From assembly GCA_037045685.1 (NCBI GenBank), contig JBAOII010000011.1, positions 62,001-126,000 on the forward strand: a DNA stretch of 64,000 nucleotides, written 5' to 3'. The position numbers and the translations under genes are program-made. This DNA is from Competibacter_A sp037045685. Its GTDB lineage: Bacteria > Pseudomonadota > Gammaproteobacteria > Competibacterales > Competibacteraceae. Below the pieces are notes generated by a model, which had not been told where the DNA came from, did not search any database, and worked only from the letters and a program-made list of their open reading frames with translations. How positions within the stretch are numbered: position 1 is the first letter of the stretch; the number at the start of each line of letters is the position of its first letter. Positions 58,478 to 64,000 of the stretch are shown piece by piece.

Positions 58478-60466
58478 ATGGCGAGCGCGACCGATTTTCT
58501 CCCGATCCTGCACGAACAGGGTCAGTTGACCGATTTGGATCTGCATTTCGCCCGGTTCATGGGCCGGCTGGCCGCTGGCGAACCCGCCGAGAGCGCCCCA
58601 CGCTCTGCGGGCGCGGGTTCAGGGGCGGGGGAATCCCGCGATGAACCGGCCGAAAACGCCCCTGGTCCGGCGGGACCAGAGCTGGGGCGGAGGCAATCGC
58701 TGGAGCTGGCGGCGGCCTTGGCCAGCCACGCCACCGGCCAAGGCGATATTTGCGTCAATCTGCGCCAGTGGGCGTGGCGCTGGAACGCGGCCTTGGCAGC
58801 GCCTGCCCCCTTCGCGCCGCCGCCCATCGGCGATTGGCTGGAAATTCTGCGATCCAGTGCCGTGGTGGGCCGGCCGGGCGAGCGCCATCCCCTGATTCTC
58901 GATCGGCGGGGTCGTTTGTACCTGTATCGCTATTGGGGATACGAGCATCAGTTGGCCGACGATCTGCTCGAAAGAGCGAGAGCGGTCGCGGACGAAGTCG
59001 ATGAAGCGCGGCTGCGCGCCGATCTCGACCGGCTGTTTCCCCGTCCTCCGCAGTTGATCGGTCCGGACTGGCAGAAAGTCGCGGCGGCGGTGGCGGCGCT
59101 CAAGCGGATCTGCGTGATCTCCGGGGGGCCGGGCACCGGCAAAACCAGCACCGTGCTGCGGATCCTGGCGCTGTTGACCGGACAGGCGAGGGAGCAGCCC
59201 TTGCGCATCGCGCTGGCCGCGCCCACCGGCAAGGCGGCGGGGCGCTTGCAGGAGTCGATTCGAGCGGCCAAGCCGGGGTTGGGGCTGGGCGCGGCGGTGG
59301 CGGCGCAAATCCCCGAGGAAGCGTCCACGCTGCACCGGCTGCTGGGGGGCCGGCCCGATTCGGTGTATTTCCGTCACGATCACGAGAACCCGCTGCCGCT
59401 GGACATCCTGGTGGTAGATGAGGTGTCGATGGTCGGGTTGGCGCTGATGGCCAAGACCGTTGCCGCCCTGCCGCCGGCAGCGCGGCTGATCCTGCTGGGC
59501 GACAAGGACCAACTGGCCTCGGTCGAAGCCGGGTCGGTGCTGGGCGAAATGTGCGCCGGGGCGGGCCGCTTTTCGCCCGAATTCCAGGCGCGATTGGCGG
59601 CGCTGACCGGCGAGGCGCTGCCGAGCGGCCGGGAGACGGCCTCGCCGCTGGTCGATGCCATCGTGCTGCTGCGGCACAGCTTCCGGTTCGGCGCGGCCAG
59701 CGGGATCGGCGCGATGGCGCGGGCGGTGAACAAGGGCCGCTCCGCCCAAGCGATGGCCCTGCTGGGGGATGCGGGGTTTGGGGATATCGATTGGCGACCG
59801 CTGGCCGATGCCAAGGATTTGCCGGAGCGATTGACCGGATCGGTGGTGGCCGGATACGCGCCCTATCTGCGGGCGGTGCGGGATAAGGCCGAGCCGGCGC
59901 TGGCTTTCGAGCAGTTCGATCGGTTCCGGGTGCTGTGCGCGTTGCGCGGCGGACCGTTCGGAGTCGAGTCGTTGAACCGGCTCTGCGAAACGGTGCTGCA
60001 CCAGCGGGGGTTGATCGACAGTCGGCCGACCTGGTACGTGGGCCGGCCGGTGATGATCGTGCGCAACGACTACAACCTGCGGCTGTTCAACGGCGACATC
60101 GGCATCACTTTGGCGGACCCGGAGGCGCCGGAGCGGGTCAAGGTGTTTTTCCTGGGTAGCGACGGCGCCTTGCGGAGTTTCGCGCCGGCGCGTTTGCCGG
60201 AACATCAGACCGTCTACGCGATGACGGTTCACAAGAGCCAGGGTTCGGAGTTCGACCGAGTGTTGGTGGTGACGCCGAGCGAGCCATCGCCGGTGTTGAG
60301 CCGCGAGCTGGTGTACACGGCGCTGACGCGGGCGAAGCAGAAAGCGAGTTTTTACGGTGTGCCCGAGGTGTTCGCGGCGGCGGTCGAGCGGCGGTTGCGG
60401 CGCTCGTCCGGGTTGCGGGATCGGCTGTGGGTGGAGCCGAGGTTGAATGCGGGAGGCGAGGGGTGA
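58478..60466 (+). CDS. recD: exodeoxyribonuclease V subunit alpha (RecD)
   Basis: 5'-3' helicase subunit of RecBCD. The protein of about 662 residues has the helicase motifs ISGGPGTGKTSTVLRIL (Walker A), DILVVDEVSMVGLALMAK (Walker B), ILLGDKDQLASVEAGSVLGE and, near the end, MTVHKSQGSEFDRVLVV and LVYTALTRAKQKASFYG. Residues about 27-65 are an Ala/Gly/Pro-rich insertion absent from E. coli RecD. The start is not certain: ATG 58478 is used; a GTG at 58463 would overlap the recB stop by four bases. Confidence 0.95.
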   Translation: MASATDFLPILHEQGQLTDLDLHFARFMGRLAAGEPAESAPRSAGAGSGAGESRDEPAENAPGPAGPELGRRQSLELAAALASHATGQGDICVNLRQWAWRWNAALAAPAPFAPPPIGDWLEILRSSAVVGRPGERHPLILDRRGRLYLYRYWGYEHQLADDLLERARAVADEVDEARLRADLDRLFPRPPQLIGPDWQKVAAAVAALKRICVISGGPGTGKTSTVLRILALLTGQAREQPLRIALAAPTGKAAGRLQESIRAAKPGLGLGAAVAAQIPEEASTLHRLLGGRPDSVYFRHDHENPLPLDILVVDEVSMVGLALMAKTVAALPPAARLILLGDKDQLASVEAGSVLGEMCAGAGRFSPEFQARLAALTGEALPSGRETASPLVDAIVLLRHSFRFGAASGIGAMARAVNKGRSAQAMALLGDAGFGDIDWRPLADAKDLPERLTGSVVAGYAPYLRAVRDKAEPALAFEQFDRFRVLCALRGGPFGVESLNRLCETVLHQRGLIDSRPTWYVGRPVMIVRNDYNLRLFNGDIGITLADPEAPERVKVFFLGSDGALRSFAPARLPEHQTVYAMTVHKSQGSEFDRVLVVTPSEPSPVLSRELVYTALTRAKQKASFYGVPEVFAAAVERRLRRSSGLRDRLWVEPRLNAGGEG

Positions 60467-60503
60467 TGGCGAGATTCCAAGCGATTTTGGCGCGAACCCC
60501 GCG

Positions 60504-60770
60504 ATGATTGATCCGGCTCGTTTCCTGTCCGCGCTGATCGCGCTCGGCTACATCGTCGCGATGTGGACCGAGGACGGCTGGCAATCGGCGCTGGCGGTAC
60601 TGATCCCGCTGGCGGTTCCATTGGGGCTGATTTGGTATGCGGAAGCGCTCGGCGCCTATACTGGCTTTGCCGGGCGCGCTCGAATCACCCGGCCTTCGTC
60701 GCCCGCGCTGTTGCGGGCGCTCGGATGGTTGCTGCTGCTGGTTCCGCTGGGCGTTTTTTGGGTTCGATAG
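60504..60770 (+). CDS. hypothetical small membrane protein
   Basis: An 88-residue protein with three hydrophobic segments: FLSALIALGYIVAMW, ALAVLIPLAVPLGLIWYAE, and LLRALGWLLLLVPLGVFWV. The aromatic and small-residue pattern and a loop with GFAGRARITRPSSPA suggest an inner-membrane protein. I recognise no family. It starts 38 bp after recD on the same strand. No clear ribosome binding site is seen. Confidence 0.55.
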   Translation: MIDPARFLSALIALGYIVAMWTEDGWQSALAVLIPLAVPLGLIWYAEALGAYTGFAGRARITRPSSPALLRALGWLLLLVPLGVFWVR

Positions 60771-60933
60771 CGGGCGGTTTCGTCCGATCCGAGCGAGCCC
60801 GCCGGCTGGCGGTGTCGGTGGTCGCGCCGCTGCGGGCACGCGCCAAACGGGAGTACCCACAAAGGCCAATCGACAAAACCGGTGTGGGTAACTGAAGCTT
60901 TACTGCGTGTCCGTTAACCCCGTTCGGTGCGTC

Positions 60934-62091
60934 ATGCTCGCTTTGCTCCAGCGCTGTCTGCCCGATACCCCGCCGCTCTCGACGGGGGAAGCATTGCGTA
61001 CCGCCGGCGCCATCGGCGTGGCGGTGCTCTTGACCGGTATCCTCTCCACCTGGCTGGTGCCGGGCGCTCTGGCGCCGGTGCTGGTGGCCTCGATGGGCGC
61101 TTCGGCCATCATTTTGCTGGCCTTGCCCACCAGCCCGCTGGCCCAGCCTTGGCCCTTCATCGGCGGTCAACTCGTCAGCGCCGCCATCGGGATAGCGTTG
61201 GCGCGCTCGGTCGATCCGCCCCTGCTGGCCTGCGGCCTCGCGGTCCTGCTGACCGTTTTTGCCATGCTTCGGTTGCGCTGCCTGCACCCGCCGGGCGGGG
61301 CGGCCACGCTTATCCCGATCCTGGCCCATCACGACGCGCGGCAATTCGATTTCGGTTACTTGCTCGTTCCGGTGGCGCTCAACGCTTTTTTGTTGCTGCT
61401 GCTGGCTTGGGGGTTGAATCGCCTGCTCGGACGAACGTATCCCCATCGGCCGCTCCCACCGTTGCCCGACCGGCACGGGACCGGCGATCCGCTGCCCACC
61501 GAACGTGCCGGAGTACGGGAAGAAGACGTGCGCGCGGTGTTGGCCGAGGAGCCCGTCATGCCCGATATCGGCGCCGCCGAATTGCGGCGCTTGATGGCGC
61601 GAGCGGAGGATGCCGCCATCAATCGGGTGTTTGGCGAACTCGACTGCGCGGCCGTGATGTCCCGCGCGCTGGTGACGGTTTCCGCCAAGCAGTGGGCGGG
61701 CGAGGCTTGGCGTCTGTTGCGCCAGCACAAGATCAGGGCGTTGCCCGTGCTCGATCTCGCCGGCGAATTGGTGGGGGTGGTCACCCTCGTCGATTTGCTC
61801 AAACACATACCGATCGAGGGCTTGCAGCAGGACGCGCACGCCTTGACTGACTGGTTGATGGGGCGATCTGAAAAAAAACCTCTCGTCGAGCAGGTGATGA
61901 CCCGCACGGTCCAGACCGTCCGAGCGGATCAAGCTCTGCTCGATCTGGTGCCGATGCTGTCCGATGCGGGCTTGCACCATCTGCCGGTGGTCGATGCCGG
62001 CGGCAAGCTGGTGGGCATGATCACCCAGTCCGATCTGATCGCCGGCCTGCACTTTGCGCTGCTGCGGCGAACGATGGAGCGGTGGGGATAG
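60934..62091 (+). CDS. HPP family membrane protein with C-terminal CBS pair
   Basis: The N-terminal part (about residues 1-170) is an HPP domain with several transmembrane helices and the name-giving LRCLHPPGGAATLIPIL motif. HPP proteins have been linked to nitrite transport in cyanobacteria and plastids. A linker leads to two CBS motifs: VMSRALVTVSAKQWAGEAWRLLRQHKIRALPVLDLAGELVGVV-like and VMTRTVQTVRADQALLDLVPMLSDAGLHHLPVVDAGGKLVGMIT-like, probably regulatory. The start is uncertain between GTG 60907 and ATG 60934. It converges on modC. Confidence 0.88.
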   Translation: MLALLQRCLPDTPPLSTGEALRTAGAIGVAVLLTGILSTWLVPGALAPVLVASMGASAIILLALPTSPLAQPWPFIGGQLVSAAIGIALARSVDPPLLACGLAVLLTVFAMLRLRCLHPPGGAATLIPILAHHDARQFDFGYLLVPVALNAFLLLLLAWGLNRLLGRTYPHRPLPPLPDRHGTGDPLPTERAGVREEDVRAVLAEEPVMPDIGAAELRRLMARAEDAAINRVFGELDCAAVMSRALVTVSAKQWAGEAWRLLRQHKIRALPVLDLAGELVGVVTLVDLLKHIPIEGLQQDAHALTDWLMGRSEKKPLVEQVMTRTVQTVRADQALLDLVPMLSDAGLHHLPVVDAGGKLVGMITQSDLIAGLHFALLRRTMERWG

Positions 62092-62132
62092 GCCGACGGC
62101 CGGGCAGGGGTTTGCGCCAATACCGCTCCGAT

Positions 62133-62157
62133 GCTCTCGGGTGAAACCCGAGCGAGC
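62133..62157. terminator. stem-loop between the convergent HPP and modC genes
   Basis: CTCGGGT-gaa-ACCCGAG is a 7-bp stem between the two stop codons. It lacks a T-run, so its function as a terminator is only suggested by position. Confidence 0.45.
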
Positions 62158-62162
62158 AACAG

Positions 62163-63233
62163 CTAGCCGAGATAATGCCAGGCGCGGGCTTTGAACAGGC
62201 AGTAGACCGTGTCGCCTTCCGTCAGGCGCAGATCGTTCACGGCCTTGACGGTGATTTCGGCCAGAATCGGCACGCCGACATCGACTTCCGCCAGCACCCG
62301 GTCGGCGATTCGCCGCAGGCCGAGAATGCGGCCCGGCACCTGGTTCTGAATGGTGGTGTCGGCTATGGGATGGCGGGCCAGCGCCACGTCGGCCGCGCGC
62401 AGCGCGATCCAGGTCTCGGTTCCCGGCGGCAAAGGGGAGAGCGGCAAATGCAGTTCGTGATGGTCGTACCGCACCGTGGTGCAGCCGATGTCCGGTTCGT
62501 GGCGGCCGACCGTGACCTGCAACACGTTTTCCAGACCCAGCGAGCGGGCCAGCCCGAGGATGTGATCTTGCCGGATCACTTCCAAAAACGGACCCTGCCC
62601 CAAGATGCGACCCTGTTCCATGACGGCCAAATGGGGAGTCAGATACAGGATTTCGTTGATGGCGTGACTGACGTAGAGCATCGGCAAGCGCAACTCGTCC
62701 CGCACCCGCCGCAGGAAAGGCAGAATCTGCTGCTTGCGCCCTTCGTCCAGCGCCGCCAGCGGTTCGTCCAGCAACAGCAGACGAGGCGACGCTAACAGCG
62801 TGCGACCCAGCGCCACCCGCTGTCGCTCGCCCCCGGACAGATGGCGTGGGCGACGGTGCAGCAGGTGGCCGATGTCCAACAGTTCGATAATTTGTGTCGG
62901 CGCGAATTGCCGTTGCGCCGGGGGCAACAGCTTGAAGCCGTACAGCAGATTGTGTTCGACCGAGAAGTGGGGGAACAACTGGCTGTCCTGAAACACCAGC
63001 CCGACCCGGCGGCGGTGCGGCGGCAAATCGATCCGCCGGTGCGCGTCGAACAGCGGGACGCCGTCGAGGCTGATGTGTCCGGTCCGTGGACGCACGAGGC
63101 CGGCGACAGCGCGGAGCAGGGTGCTCTTACCGCAACCGGATGGACCGAACAGCCCGCTCACCGGCTGCTCCAGCGTCAATTGACCTCGCAGAGTGAAAGA
63201 ACCTTGATGGAGTTCGAGATCGAGAGTGAGCAT
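62163..63233 (-). CDS. modC: molybdate ABC transporter ATP-binding protein ModC
   Basis: ATPase of the ModABC molybdate importer. The 356-residue protein has Walker A GPSGCGKSTLLR, signature motif LSGGERQRVALGR, Walker B LLLLDEPLAALD and the H-loop VSHAIN. From about residue 290 is a molybdate-binding MOP domain (NQVPGRILGLRRIADRVLAEVDVGVPILAEIT-like). No modA or modB is present in the window; modD is upstream on the same strand, with a gap of 105 bp. Confidence 0.96.
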   Translation of the reverse strand: MLTLDLELHQGSFTLRGQLTLEQPVSGLFGPSGCGKSTLLRAVAGLVRPRTGHISLDGVPLFDAHRRIDLPPHRRRVGLVFQDSQLFPHFSVEHNLLYGFKLLPPAQRQFAPTQIIELLDIGHLLHRRPRHLSGGERQRVALGRTLLASPRLLLLDEPLAALDEGRKQQILPFLRRVRDELRLPMLYVSHAINEILYLTPHLAVMEQGRILGQGPFLEVIRQDHILGLARSLGLENVLQVTVGRHEPDIGCTTVRYDHHELHLPLSPLPPGTETWIALRAADVALARHPIADTTIQNQVPGRILGLRRIADRVLAEVDVGVPILAEITVKAVNDLRLTEGDTVYCLFKARAWHYLG

Positions 63234-63338
63234 GCTGCGCGGTAGGCCCGTTCGGCGGGGTTAGGGTTGCAGTGAAACTGATAATGCCGCCGGAGCCGGG
63301 ATTCGCGGCCGATCCGCATCTACAGCAGCGGACATTGC

Positions 63339-64000
63339 CTAGCGCGCCGAAACGCTCACCTTGATATCGGCGGGTGGCGCGAAGTAGGGGGCTGAGGTCA
63401 CCAGGATATGCGCGCCGGCGCGAGCGTAGTCGGCGGCGTTGGCCGAGCTTGACTCCGCCTGCGGCGGCCACCTTGGCGTGCGGCGCCGCATCCGCCAGCC
63501 GCGCCACGATGGCGGCCACCGTCTCGGGCGGTAGCTTCTCCAACTGCACCACGTCGGCCCCGGCCCGAGCGGCTGATACCGCATCGTCCAAGCTATCCAC
63601 CTCGACCACGATCTTGCGTTCGGGACAGGCAATCTTCAGCCGCGCCAAGGCCGAGGTTTGACTCTCTCCGGCCAGAAAAGCGCGGTGCTCGGGAAAGACC
63701 AGCACCGTTTCGGACAGGCCCAGGCGGTGCGGTATCGCGCCCGCCGCCAGGATCGCCTTGATGGAAATCGCCTTGGTGCCTGGAAAAGTCTTGCGGGTGC
63801 AGGCGACCACAACCGCCGGATTGACGGCGCGCGCGATTTCGACGATGCGGCTGGCGACAGTGGCGATGCCCGAGGCGTATTCCATCAGCGTTTGCGCCAC
63901 TTTCCAGCCGGCCAGCAGGGCGGCGGCCGGTCCTTCAGCCACCAGCAGCGGGGCGCCCGCGTCGGCCGTGCAACCGCTCGGACGCCGCTCGCTCACCGTG
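63339..64000 (-). pseudogene. modD: ModD-type pyrophosphorylase, incomplete at the window edge and frameshifted
   Basis: ModD resembles quinolinate phosphoribosyltransferase (NadC) and is found in mod operons; its exact reaction is not well established. The N-terminus is outside the window. Visible motifs are AGWKVAQTLMEYASGIAT, CTRKTFPGTKAISIKAILAAGAIPHRLGLSETVLVF and ADVVQLEKLPPETVAAIV. After KVAAAGGV the frame moves by one: SANAADYARAGAHILVTSAPYFAPPADIKV continues to the stop at 63339. Removing one base at about 63446-63452 restores the C-terminus. The neighbour modC is intact. Confidence 0.85.

Overview
The window is a GC-rich stretch of a gammaproteobacterial chromosome. Gene content and order fit that class: rsmJ, carA-carB-greA, hslV-hslU-DUF971-ubiE-ubiJ-ubiB, yibN-grxC-secB-gpsA, pilMNOPQ-aroK-aroB, hemE, maeB and recB-recD. 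A phasin gene points to polyhydroxyalkanoate granules. The mixture of phasin, H-NS-like protein and class I fumarase would suit a Competibacter-like lineage or a relative of the purple sulfur bacteria, but that placement is inference.

Layout. 0.2-4.2 kb: lytic transglycosylase, then on the minus strand rsmJ and the phasin, then gltA. 4.2-7.2 kb, minus strand: a D,D-carboxypeptidase with a repeat-rich tail, and trmB. 7.4-14.7 kb, plus strand: H-NS-like protein, tRNA-Gly(CCC), dapB, carA, carB, greA and a trypsin-like protease. 14.8-22.9 kb: rpmE2, rimO, a YbhB-like protein, a structured non-coding stretch, hslVU, DUF971 and the ubiquinone genes ubiE, ubiJ and ubiB. 23-29.2 kb: DJ-1, ctpA and gpmA on minus; then a YgaV-like ArsR regulator, DUF2892, rhodanese, glutaredoxin, secB and gpsA on plus. 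29.2-31.8 kb: small conserved proteins (DUF2889, DUF1289 and two uncharacterised genes). 32-41.4 kb: the type IV pilus alignment and secretin operon, a broken lipoprotein gene, aroK and aroB. 41.5-44.1 kb, minus: CBS protein, Nudix hydrolase, hemE and a remnant of gltD. 44.6-51.4 kb: an EAL-HDOD signalling protein with a partner, maeB, a Uma2-type protein and fumarase. 51.5-53.1 kb: a small AT-richer island with an Mrr-type restriction nuclease and a DUF433/DUF5615 toxin-antitoxin-like pair. 53.1-60.8 kb: a CorA-like membrane protein, recB and recD. 60.9-64 kb: an HPP-CBS membrane protein, modC and an incomplete modD.

Two themes stand out. First, six genes carry frameshifts (pilN, the pilQ-aroK lipoprotein gene, aroK, aroB, mrr, modD), and all of the roughly nineteen shifts I could resolve are single-base insertions. 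This is more like an uncorrected insertion-biased sequencing error than gene decay, especially as aroK and aroB should be needed, but the sequence alone cannot decide. Second, several loci look rearranged relative to the usual gammaproteobacterial order: gltBD is reduced to a fragment and turned around with hemE, gpmA sits where gpmI is usual, and recBD lacks an adjacent recC. The most promising regulatory signals are a perfect ATATTA-N8-TAATAT operator before the YgaV-like regulator, TTGC/GCAA palindromes over the phasin promoter, and a terminator-ended structured element upstream of hslV. I found no CRISPR array, prophage, complete insertion sequence or rRNA.
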